Assembly (NCBI RefSeq): GCF_027596085.1 | Contig: NC_072458.1 | Location: 15,475,256 to 15,539,255 of the forward strand | Length of the DNA stretch: 64,000 nucleotides | Origin: Anoplopoma fimbria | Taxonomy: Eukaryota > Chordata > Actinopteri > Perciformes > Anoplopomatidae | Direction: 5' to 3' | Shown: positions 12,001 through 23,300 of the stretch, in pieces | How the letters are laid out: each line of letters opens with the position of its first letter | Numbering within the stretch: position 1 is the stretch's first letter | Made by a program: the position numbers and the translations under genes | The notes under the pieces: model-generated | The model's input: only the letters and a program-made list of their open reading frames with translations | What the model was told of the DNA's origin: nothing | Database searches by the model: none

Positions 12001-12590
12001 AGTGAATGCATGTAACTGATTTTGCTTCTTCCAAGGAGTCTTTGTGCTTTCTTGCCTTGCAGGTTTCCATGTGGTGCATTGTGGTCATGACTGCTGCTGT
12101 GGCCCTGCCTGACACCCGCTGCTACTAATATCACTATTATTACTCACATTTCTATTACCTTTATTGTTACTATTACTGCTTTAAATATCATTATCATTCT
12201 ATTATATCCAGTGCTGCTGTTATGAGTGGTCATCATTTTCCATTATCATTCTGCTATTATAAGTGCTATAACTGCTATTACAACTGTCACTATATTTAGC
12301 ATTTTTGTCATACAGATTGACTTTGATGTAATATTATTGTATTGTTCATTCGGTACACATGACATCTGTTGCACTCTGTCATCCTGAAAGAGGGATCCCT
12401 CCTCTGTTGCTCTCATTGAGGTTTCTTCCTTTTTCGATTAAAGTATTTTTTGTGGGGGAGATTTTCCTTTTCCGAAGCGAGGGTCCAGGAGAAGGGATGT
12501 TATATGTTGTACACATTGTAAACCCTCTGAGGCAAACTTGTGATTTGTGATTTTGGGCTATACAAATACATTTAATTGAATTTGATCAAA
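12001..12590 (+). mobile_element. L2-like LINE 3' UTR, 5'-truncated
   Basis: Only the noncoding 3' end is left: tttgctt...ggagtctttgtgctttc, caggtttccatg, tgctgacaccc-like text, the gaggtttcttcctttttc block, then ccctctgaggcaaacttgtg and gggctatacaaatacattta. Same family as 20630-21023 and 31895-33462. Confidence 0.75.
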
Positions 12591-13756
12591 GAATTGGGTC
12601 ACGTTAGACCAGTGTGATGAGTGAGGTCACATAGACCATGATCCAAAGTATGTGACACCACTTAACAAAATTCAATTAAAAGGAATAATTAGCAGAAGTT
12701 ATGAAGAGTAGAATTTTGCATAATACTACAAATATGAAGCTAATTGCTAAAAGCAATGAAAATGTTGTGATTAGCAGATGACGAATATGCAATCATCAAA
12801 TATGAAAATAAATCACCGGAACTCAATCAATATGAGCAATTACTAAAACAAACAATTAATATGTGTATCAGCAATGGGCAAAATAATTATATTAATTAAA
12901 TGTAAAAATGTGACCAGGGATTGTGAAGTGAATGCCATATACAACTTATTGTATATTTGTGTAAAGTCCCAGTCAACTGTACTTTGTAGTAATGTACAGG
13001 TGCGACAGATAGAGATAGCTTTGAAGCCTCTGTATGAAAACAGTCCAGTTACAGATTTTAACACGATGCATTCTGTAAGTTTCACAATAAGGAGACCGTT
13101 AGAAGGCTTTTATGAGGATGATGCAGCAAGCATAATGTTTATAGGCTATGACTACAACGTACAACGATGAACTAAAGGGCCTATCTCTAATATGGTTGCT
13201 TGAAGCATAAGCCATGTAGTGAAGGTATTATCGATGCCCAATCCTATTATTAGGAATTTACGTTTATAGTTTTCAGTTGAACAGGGGATGTGCCGAGAGA
13301 ATGAGACAATGTTACAGTCTGGACAACCATCTTGAAACTAGTTAAATAGAAGCCTGACCCAAAACAGCGATAAATGTGTTACAAATAGCCTGCTAAGTTC
13401 AGGAAGAAGACATTTCTGATGTATGTTCTGAACACACGGTATATAAAGAGGTTTTATCAGTTGACTTTTTGAACTGCACAGGTTTCTTGCCGTGAGGGAT
13501 CCGGGTGAGTTTATTTGATGCTGAAGCTACCCAAACTTTGGTTTGGTTGTAACCTGCACAGGTTACCTGAGTGGCATGTAGCAGCTGCCATGGCAAAGAA
13601 ACGATATGCACAAGGTGCGTATCCAGAAAACTGTGCAACACAAAAAATTGACTGGAAATGCTGCATCCCTAGAGAGCTGTTTAAAGACCTGGTAAAATAT
13701 GATCCAATGTTCAAATGTAATATCCCAAATGTGTTAAGTGGTATGACAAAAAAAGG
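12591..13756. other. Gene-free stretch
   Basis: AT-rich DNA. The two overlapping frames near 12843-13170 are on opposite strands of one segment, and neither has splice signals or a recognisable product. Confidence 0.45.
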
Positions 13757-14012
13757 AAATGGTAAATAGACCGTACTTGTATAGCTCCTTTCTAGTTTTC
13801 CGACAACTCAAAGCACTTTAACACTACATCCATTCATACACTGATGAAATGGGCTACCATGCAAGGTGCCACCTGCACATCAAGACTATCTAATCATGGC
13901 AGGAACAGCCCCTTCCTACGGGAGCAACTTGGGGCTAAGTGTCTTGCCCAAGGACATATCTGCATGGACTGGAGCAGGCGGGGATCGAACCACTGATCCT
14001 CTGATTAAATAT
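13757..14012 (-). repeat. SINE, reversed, partial head
   Basis: Tail ggtaaatagaccgtacttgt, body gggctaccatgcaaggtgcc and gggagcaacttggggctaag, and part of the head (gggatcgaaccactgatcct). It stops a few bases before the Tc1 copy, which may have landed in its head. Confidence 0.7.
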
Positions 14013-14017
14013 AAAGT

Positions 14018-15640
14018 AGTAAGCCCTATATAAAGTATTCACCCCCCTTGGATGTTTTCCCCTTTTGTTGCTTTTATACATGAAATCATGGTCAATATAA
14101 TTTGGCTTTTTTGACAAGAATTTGCAAAAAGCTTCTTTCATGTCAAAGTGAAAACAGATTTTTACAAACTAATGTCGATTAATTAAAAATATATAGTGTA
14201 AAATAAGTATTTGCATAAATATTCACCCCCTTTAAAGTGACTGACCTAATTCAACAGAGGTCCAGCTAGTTGATACCAGCAGTGTCACAATTAGTGAAAT
14301 GGAGATCACCTGAGTGCAGTTGATGTGTGTCAAGTGATTGTAGTATAAAAACACCTGTGTCTGTGAGGTCCAGTCTCTGGTTTATCAGTATTCCTGCTAC
14401 AATTGCAACATGAAGACAAAAGAACACTCCAAGCAACTCAGAGAAAAGATCATTGAAAAGTATAAGTCAGGAGATGGCTACAAAAAGATTTCAAACTCAC
14501 TGGACATCCCACAGAGTTCAGTTAAATCCATCATTAAGAAATGGAAGGAGTATGGCACTTGTTTAAATCTGCCTAGAGCTGGCCATCCTCACAAACTGAA
14601 TGACCGGGCAAGAAGAAGACTGGTGAGGGAGGCCACCAAGACACCTACGACCACTCTGAAGGAGTTAAAAGCTTCAGTGGCTCAGATGGGAGAGACTATA
14701 CATACAACAACTGTTGCCCGGGTTCTTCACCAGTCGAAGCTGTATGGGAGAGTGGCAAAAGCCATTGTTGAAAAAAGCTCATATGAAATCTCGCCTGGAA
14801 TTCGCCCAAAGGCAAGTGGGAGACTCCAAGGTCAATTGGAAGAAGGTTCTTTGGTCTGATGAGACAAAAATTGAGCTTTTGGCCATCAGACTAGATGCTA
14901 TGTTTGGCGAACACCAAACACTGCACATCACCACAAACACACCATCTCCACCCTGAAGCATGGTGGTGGCAGCATCATGCTCTGGGGATGCTTCTCAGCA
15001 GCAGGCCCTGGAAGGCTTGTAAAGGTAGAGGGGAACATGAATGCAGAAAAATATCGCCAAATCCTGGAGGACAATCTGACTCAGTCTGCAAGAGAACTAT
15101 GACTTGGGAGAAGATTTATTTTCCAGCAAGACAACGACCCCAAGCATACAGCAAAAGCTACACAGAAATGGTTCAAAGACAACAAGGTGAATGTTCTGGA
15201 GTGGCCAAGTCAAAGCCCAGATCTCAATCCAATCGAGAATTTGTGGCTGGACTTGAAAAGAGCTGTTCACGCCCGATCCCCGAGCAACCTGACAGAGCTT
15301 GAGCTGTTTTGCAAGGAAGAATGGAGAAAAATTGCAGTGTCCAGATGTGCCAGCCTGATTGAGACACAGACTCAGTGCTGTGATTGCAGCCAAAGGTGCA
15401 TCTACTAAATACTGACCTGAAGGGGGTGAATATAATGCAATCATTTACTTTACCTTATATATTTTTAATTAATTGACATTATTATGTAAAAATCTGTTTT
15501 CACTTTGATATCAAAGAGTTTTTGTTTTTTTTGCAAATTCTTGTCAAAAAAGCCAAATTATATTGACCATGATTTCCTGTATAAAAGCAACAAAAGGGTG
15601 AAACATCCAAGGGGGTGAATACTTTTTTATAGGCATTGTA
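14018..15640 (+). mobile_element. Tc1-like DNA transposon with long terminal inverted repeats
   Basis: About 1.6 kb. Roughly 200-base inverted repeats flank a transposase pseudogene. The outer ends pair ctatataaagtattcacccc (from 14026) with ggggtgaatacttttttata (to 15632), and matching internal blocks (ccaaattatattgaccatga) occur in both arms. Length and layout fit the long-TIR Tc1 elements common in fish. Confidence 0.85.
14410..15408 (+). pseudogene. Tc1-like transposase, frameshifted
   Basis: The start reads MKTKEHSKQLREKIIEKYKS, followed by an HTH-type domain (DIPQSSVKSIIKKWKEYG). After frameshifts near 14755 and again beyond 14890, later pieces continue in other frames: VNWKKVLWSDETKI, then QQDNDPKH, then [20 protein letters not shown]. 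The DDE-type catalytic residues are therefore still recognisable (D of SDET, D of QDND, E of IENLW). At least two indels and premature stops make it inactive. It ends in TAA at 15406. Confidence 0.88.
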
Positions 15641-16698
15641 TATATAAAATAGAGACGTCCCGAACACAACAAATTACTAAGAATAAAGAAAATACAAGCA
15701 GAGGGCAGGGTTACTGCAGATACAAACACCACCACACACTTCTAGTGGGTCACAAGTGGTGATTGAGCGGAATCCTTTTTGTATCAGTCTATGCATTCGT
15801 TTTTTTAGGACATTGTTGCATATTATATCTTTAAATTAGAATACATGTCTTGTGATAGAAGATGATAACTGTACCTTTTCATTCCACTTGTAGCGTTTAT
15901 CAAGAAGATGCCTGTAGGGGTCTTACTATATGGTATTATAATACTGATATGTTATTTTTCTAGTTTTGACCATGATTTACAAAGTCGATTGCTGAAATTT
16001 TGGATCATCAGTAAAAAGTAGTTAGATCAGGAAACACAAGCCATCAGATGATCAGACAGCTGGAAACAAACCCTCACGTTAGCCAGACTTATTTGGAAGA
16101 GACGGCAAAGGTTAACAGTGACATGCAGGCCTGCAGAAAGTGGGATGAAAAAGGAGACAGCTCAGAATCAAAACCCATGAAGACTGCTTGTGTTTCTGTG
16201 TGACCATAAATCCAGTGTTATTATAACTGATAGAAATGATGGCCAAAACTCCAATGAAACCAATGTTCTAACAAACTGAAATAAACAAGAGGCACATTTG
16301 TCCCCCACTGAAGCAAAACACAAGTTGACACCATTTGAACACAAAACATTTCGTTTTCTTCATCCTGCTGTTTGTTTCATGCAAATTGTTCACGTTTCAG
16401 CGTGTGGAGCAACAGACTGGATGAGACACTACAGAGATCCAGAGTGAACGGAGGTCAGTGCACTCTGGAGGATCTCTCTGTTAATGCTGTCACGTAGAGA
16501 CTCAGGAGTGTGGCCCATGTACCTGCCAACCCTTCGTGCTCCTCCTATCTGCAGTGGCCAAGGAGCGCTGTGTCAATCAGTCAGCATCTCCGTTACACGT
16601 CCCTGCCAGCTCGTCTACCAGCGTACAGTTGGAGTGCCTTCTGTCTCCCCTCTAATGTGATCCCTCATCATAAGCCAGCTTCCTCCTTCTGGTGACTA
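15641..16698. other. Intergenic DNA and probable 3' UTR of sh3bp5l
   Basis: No other gene seen. On the minus strand the part next to 16699 follows the sh3bp5l stop codon and so should be its 3' UTR. I could not fix the polyadenylation site. Confidence 0.4.
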
Positions 16699-17313
16699 TC
16701 ATAGGCTAACACTTCTGTAGTGCTGCTTGATGAAGATCTCCTGCTTTTCTTTGGTAACCCCTCCCTTCTCCTGCTGGGGCCCCTCGGTCACTCTCTCCCT
16801 GTTGCCTGGCTCCTGGTTAGGCTTCCTGCTGCGGCCCCACTCCTCACCCAGTACACTCCCAGCGTCGCTAATGTCTCCCAGGTGCTCCACCGAGTCACAC
16901 TTTTCCAGGTCAGAGGCGATGGTCTGCAGGCTGATGACTGACATGCAGTCGGAGCTGGCCTGCTCCGCCTCCAGCCGCTCCCTCTGGCCCCAGCCGCTCT
17001 CTCTGTGTCTCTCCACCCACAGCCTGGTTTTCTCTCCATCCGCCCAGTTGCTCTGTACACCGCTGACTCCCGCACAGCTAGTCCCGATGCAACTCCCGAT
17101 GTGAATCCCAACGGTGGCTCTGACCTCAGCCTCAGCACCTACAGGGGAGCTCCGCCCCCCGCAGACTGCAGGACGGCCCCTGCTGGCCCTCATCCGCCCC
17201 CTCTGTGCGTGGATCTGCTCGCTGATCTGCTCCAGGTTCCGCAGGGCCACAGAGTAACGTGTCTTTACCTTCGCCACCCGCTCCTCCAGCTGTACTACTC
17301 TAGCCTTATGTTC
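16699..17313 (-). CDS. sh3bp5l: sh3bp5l coding exon 6 (terminal)
   Basis: 204 codons plus TGA. Begins EHKARVVQLEERVAKVKTRY after a long T-run acceptor. It finishes the coiled coil, then codes a low-complexity tail with the conserved SLQTIASDLEKCDSVEHL motif and the terminal RSVSL. Confidence 0.93.
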   Translation of the reverse strand, partial: EHKARVVQLEERVAKVKTRYSVALRNLEQISEQIHAQRGRMRASRGRPAVCGGRSSPVGAEAEVRATVGIHIGSCIGTSCAGVSGVQSNWADGEKTRLWVERHRESGWGQRERLEAEQASSDCMSVISLQTIASDLEKCDSVEHLGDISDAGSVLGEEWGRSRKPNQEPGNRERVTEGPQQEKGGVTKEKQEIFIKQHYRSVSL

Positions 17314-20300
17314 CTAAAAAAAAAAGTGAACAGACACATTTCTCTCGACAGTCATTCATATTTTTATCGAATTGTCTTTTGGTTTTATCAATCAACTAAA
17401 GGGAACATGACTTCCAAAGAACTGTAAAGTCAAATCATTAACATTGGTCACTGGCTTTAACATCTGATTGTTTGCATCTAATTAACTTCCCTTTTTAAAG
17501 CCAAAAATAATGTCAACAAGTGTTTTTAAAGCTGCATGAATTGATTGTGCAGGGGGCAGTGTTAAAAGCAATTGGCATCACCTTTGGCGTATAAAGTGGC
17601 TATGGTGAACATGTTAGCATTGTGGCTATTTTACAAATCCAGACACACAGCAACATTAGCAATCCTTTGGACCCCTTTTTTTCCCGCTGCAAACATAATA
17701 AATCGAAGAATTTATCTCTCTCCATTACAAGCAGAATAACAGCAATAATGATGAAATTGAAATGAGCAATCAATTTTTTTAATTCCCATGAAAGTCACAG
17801 AAAGTTGAATTATTTGAGCAGCAGTTTGTAATGTGTCAGATCCACAAATGTCTGCATTTGTGGTAAACCCCGTCCATTACCGCACACACATTCTGAAAAC
17901 TAAAAGCTACTAAATCATGTGGAATATCATGCAGAGCGGAATCCTATGCTTGTGGCTTACAGTATGAACACATGGTGTGTATTAACTATGTTGTAAGACA
18001 GAATCACTGCTGGTACAAACCTCCAGAATGTGATTGAATTGAGCCTTGAGTTCAAAGTACGGCTTGGATTTGAGGATGACCTTCTTCAGGGCTTTCTGGA
18101 GGGTCTGGACTCGAGCCTCGGCTTCCTGGCAGAGCTGTGTGACGCGCTGGTGCTCCCGCTCACTGCGGAGGCGCTCCTCCTCCGCCTCGTTCACCTGACC
18201 AGCACAGGAACAATGACTGAGAGGAACACGGCATAATCACACAGTCACACATGAGCTTCTGCCTACACCCCACCTGACTCTCACAATAAGTGGACACACA
18301 TTCAACGGCCTTTCTCAACAGCAGGCATGTTGACTCACCCACAGGTGTTATTAATAACATTAACAATGGCTCTGTTTTATTCATGTGTCCCAGTGAGCCA
18401 TGACAGTGTGACAGTAAGCCAGCATGCACAATAGCAGGACACAGAAAATGGAAGCATAAATCTCTAAAATCACATATAGATGTTTGGTTAGTTGCCTATT
18501 ATTTTGACAGACCATAAGAGTATCACCACAAAAGTTGGTTCCGGAAAAGTCTCTCAGGAATCCCGGGAACATGAGGTCATAACTTGTGAATTATGACTTG
18601 CTTATAACCAATGTTGGGTAAAGCTACTTTTAAAAGTAAATTATTACATCACAACATTACTGCCATGACAAAGTAACTTGTTATGTTACAGTGCTACCTA
18701 CTGAGAAAAGTAACTCGTTAGAATACTTTTGTGTTATGAAAAATGAAAATCCCTTTGGGATTCCTTGTGCATGTTGGTTATATTGTCCAGAGGGCACGTA
18801 TCCTACTGTCCCCCCTCCTGCATGTGCTGACACCAACGTCTGCATAGCCTCTTCTATGGCATCTGTGACTCTGCTTCCAAATTCCATGAGACATTCACAT
18901 AAAGTGTTATCTGTAAATATTCAGTAAAAAAATGCAGTCGGACAGTACTCTGAAACGATTTCTTGGCAACACACAAGTGCTTCTTTGACAGAATTGACAA
19001 CAACAGAACAATGTATTTTTATAGCCAATTCAAATTAGTTTCTAAGCATTCAATGAACAACAGCTCCCATGAAGTTTTCATGCGTGGCATGACATCATCC
19101 TATCAGCCGTCTCAAACACATCTGTTCTCTGTATTGCTGCTGTTAAAGTCCTCTCTGCAAAGCTGTGCTCACTTGATTTGCCTCTGATGTCAAGCTGGAG
19201 ATGTCAGTGACTCAGAGGTCACAAATAAACAATGGTACTACACAAGATATATTGAGTGAACCACATAACATGTTGTTGTTGGGCCAAATGTTTAGAAATC
19301 TGTATTATTTTATTCATTATCATTTTCCTCTTTACAGGTAAACCTGTTCTCACACATTGCCCTTCTTTTTGCCAGTATGGAATACATCCAATTCCAGGGT
19401 CCAGGAAAGGTACCTTAGCGGTGGCGTGGTTAAGCATCTCCTGCCAGGTTGGGTCCATGGTGTTCCTGTCAGCCAAGAGGCCCTGCTCTGCCACATACAC
19501 CATCTCTCTGGCAGCAGTGTGCATGGACACGGCCCTCTCAAATCTCAGAGCTGCCTTCTGAGTCTCCTGTTGAGCCTGGGGAGCAGACGGCAGCAGCTAC
19601 AGAAACATTTAATCTACTGCAACAATACAAACTAGCACCCATTTAAAGGATGCCACCCATAGCTGCTATCCAAATTGTACATTTTGTTGATTTAAAGAAC
19701 CCTTTCATGACATCAACAATCACAAATTATATAGACCAATACCATTTTCTTTTCAAATATAGAACTTCATTTTAATTTTCATTACTGTAGACAGGTCCTG
19801 ATGAAGTAAAAGTGCTTCACTGATGGCATTTCTCTGGTTAAACGTTCTGAAATGTATCCTAATGAAAGTTATGGTGTGACTGGTGCGGTTAGCTTTTCTG
19901 CCTCCCTTGTTTATATTTTTGTAACTCTATTTTTAAAACCAGATCCTCTAATTGCAATTAAGTATCTCATGGAAAAAAAGCCACATAACCTGAGCCAGGT
20001 ATACAAATATGACCTTTGTAGCACTACCAGCACATGGATTAATTTACTGAAATGGAAAAGCCTACAACCCCCCTAGTCACACTCAAGGGAAGTAATGCAG
20101 CATCTAAAAGCTTAAATTATAGCTCAGGTACGTGCTTCGTGGATCTCCTGTACTATATGTTTATTATTCTATATCTTTATGAAAAACCGTAAATCACACC
20201 CATTTCACGCCATGAAAAAAAAACAGGGTTTGAATTTTTTGTAGTGATAGAGCAAAGCCTATTGAAATCTGCATATGAAAAAACTGATGTGATATTAAAG

Positions 20301-23300
20301 ACATTTTCATAATTTTATAGTTTGATTTCCATAACTACAAATGACAGTGCTTAATAGTTGAGATTAATGATCTCTTAATTGCTTTTTTGCTCTCAATTAG
20401 ACCTCTGCTCTTTTTCCAAACGCTTATTAGTTCAATTACAGTTTCAAATGACTCCTCAGCATGCTGATTAATCCTGACTGCCACTTAGGCCCCTTCCTTC
20501 AAAGGTTAAAGCTTTACGAAATCAATTCGGTTCGATTACAGAAACATCTTTCAATATCAGCTATTGGTTACTGACAGCCAAGAAACTACATATGCATTAC
20601 TATTATCCAGTACAACTCTGTATTCTAGTAGGTGTCCATGGACCGTGGTTCTGCCTGACCATGGCCCTGCCTGACATCCACTGCTACTACTACTTTTATT
20701 ATTAGTCACATTTCTATTTCTATTACTGTTACTATTACTGCTTTTATTATCATTATTATTATTATACCATATCCACTGCGGCTGTTATAATTAGTAGTCA
20801 TCATTTTTCTATTATTATCTGCTATTATTAGGGTTATTTCTGCTATTGTACTGTCATTGTATCTATCATTTCTTGCGTATGGATTGATGAATTCTATTAT
20901 GTTTTTCATTCTGTACACTTGACGTCTTCTGCATTCTGTCCATCCGGATAGAGGAATCCTCCTCTTTGCTCTCACTGAGGTTTCTTCCTTTTTCCCCGTT
21001 AAAGGGTTTTTGGGGAGTTTTTCNNNNNNNNNNNNNNNNNNNNNNNNNNNNNNNNNNNNNNNNNNNNNNNNNNNNNNNNNNNNNNNNNNNNNNNNNNNNN
21101 NNNNNNNNNNNNNNNNNNNNNNNCTGTGTAACTGTAACTGGTGTAACTGTAACTGGTGTAACTGACTCACAGTCTGAGGTTAGGGACACGGATGAGGAGG
21201 AGGAGGATGAGCAGAGCCAAGCTGAGGAACAACAGGCTTCTGTTGCTGCAGAGAACAGGGAATCTCAGTCTGCAGACACTGAAGCACAACCCCAGCCAGC
21301 AGAAAACGTGGAAGAAGCAGCTTCCACAAGTCTCACTGTGAGCACCAATGAGAAACAGGGTGTTTCTAACAGCCAGGTGTCATGTGGAGAAAACATGGAT
21401 TATGACTCTGAGTCAGACACACATCTATCAGCGGAACTCCCAACAGAAACAAAGATCTATACTCCTTGAGAAGACATTAATTACTTTCTTGATGGAAACA
21501 TTCAAAAAGTCTGTCAGAGTGACTACTTCAGCCACACAACCAAGTTCATAAGGTCTGTTGATGTACTTAAAAGACTGGTAGGTTTCGATCTCTTGATGAG
21601 AGGAAACGTCACTCTGTTCTCCATTTATGCTCAGCCGCTCTTAGGCTCCGTCTATCAGTACGCACTGAGTCCCACAGCCATGGGGCAGGAGGAGTTGGCC
21701 GTGCAGGCCTGGAGGTGAAGGGACAGAGGTTGTCCAAAGAGGAGGAAAGGGTGGAGAGGAGAAGATCAGTAGCAGTATCGGGGGATAGGAGAGAGAAGGA
21801 TTCAGGGTCAGGGAGGGCAGAGGTAACGGAAGATCAGTGAATGATATGTAGTGTTAAAGTGCTTTGAGTGGTGGAGAGACTAGAAAGCTTTTTACAAGTA
21901 CAAGTCCATTTACCATTCACATTTCCCACTAATAATGAAAGTTACTTCTCTCCACAGATAAAGTGACCCACAATGCATTTCTGAACATACAACATTTGAT
22001 GGTGGCAATGTGTATCATCATGAATCCCTTAAAGGGGACCTAATATAATTAATGTTAGTTAGAGTCTTTTTGCATGGTAGCCTTCATTAAAATGATAAGT
22101 GAACTTTAACTTAACAGTACAATGTCAGATGTTCATATTAAACATGGCCAAACTATTAAATAATGAAATCAACTACTTTGGCTTTAAGTTGACATCAGTT
22201 CCTACCAGATTTCTTTAAATGGTCATCTGCTCCAGGCAAAGCGCACCCACAAAGTACAGGGACGCCCCCAACCCATGGATCACACCACTTCTACTTCAGA
22301 GTTTTGTCAACACAGCCTTGTATGTAGCCGGATTATGGGCACTCATGCTAACAGACGGGCTGTTCAATCTATAATAGCCGTGTTGAGGAGTCAGCGCAAA
22401 TGCAAGTTATTTTATATTACTGAGATGATTCAGTTTTCAGCCTTAATTTCATCCATTTCCACTCAATATCGTGGCAATTTTTCACAACTGGCAGAAAATT
22501 GACTAACAGGTGAAATAGTTAGCTTGAAATTACTGTGAGGAACTTCTGACTGTGGAACATACACATACTGCAGTATTGTTGGTGTCTTGTAAACCCATGA
22601 GGGTTGGGCACGTTCTGTGCATGACACGAAAGTAAAAATAAAATATATATATATATTTATCTATCATACAACATACAAAGAAAGATATATTGGGTTGCAT
22701 CACAGTATAACAAACTAGAAACTATGTTTTCTTTCTTTCCAATCAGGTACACAGGTTATCATCAGGACCTGCACCCTCTCATTATACGCCCTGGGCTGAA
22801 AAATGTCCTTCTCCCTTTACCTAGGATGCTCTGCTGGCAATTATTGTTTGGGTAAATGGCATTTGAAGATCTTATGGCTTCTGCTGGGTGACATGTTCAA
22901 AATTTATATTGAAAGAATTTAGTGTTTGTGTGACCTTATTTATCCTGAAAAGAGATGTACTTTGGAAGTTTTTTTCACACAACATCAGAGTACAGCTGTT
23001 TACAGGATAACGTTCCCAAAGACGGTAGAATGTACAGCAAACATTCATTAAGTTGAAAATATTTTATTAACAATTATACAGTATACAAATGTAAAAGATT
23101 CATTGTAACAATTGATTGTAACGACATCAACTGTTGATAGTTGTTCTAATTTATATACAAAAATAATGAATATTACAAATAATATAATTTTAGCTAGTGT
23201 AAATTTCTTCTTCCTTCAAACTTTAACATCAGTCAAAAATGACACGAAAAAATTCTATTTACAATGGAAATGATTGTATTTGTATTTTGCAGAATATGTG

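Noticed and set aside
16720..17427. Plus-strand frames of 73-140 codons
   Set aside because: They are the reverse of sh3bp5l exon 6, which has clear homology and splice signals on the minus strand.
20706..21469. Proteins of 107-167 codons across the gap
   Set aside because: They run through 100 N and combine unrelated sequence from both sides.
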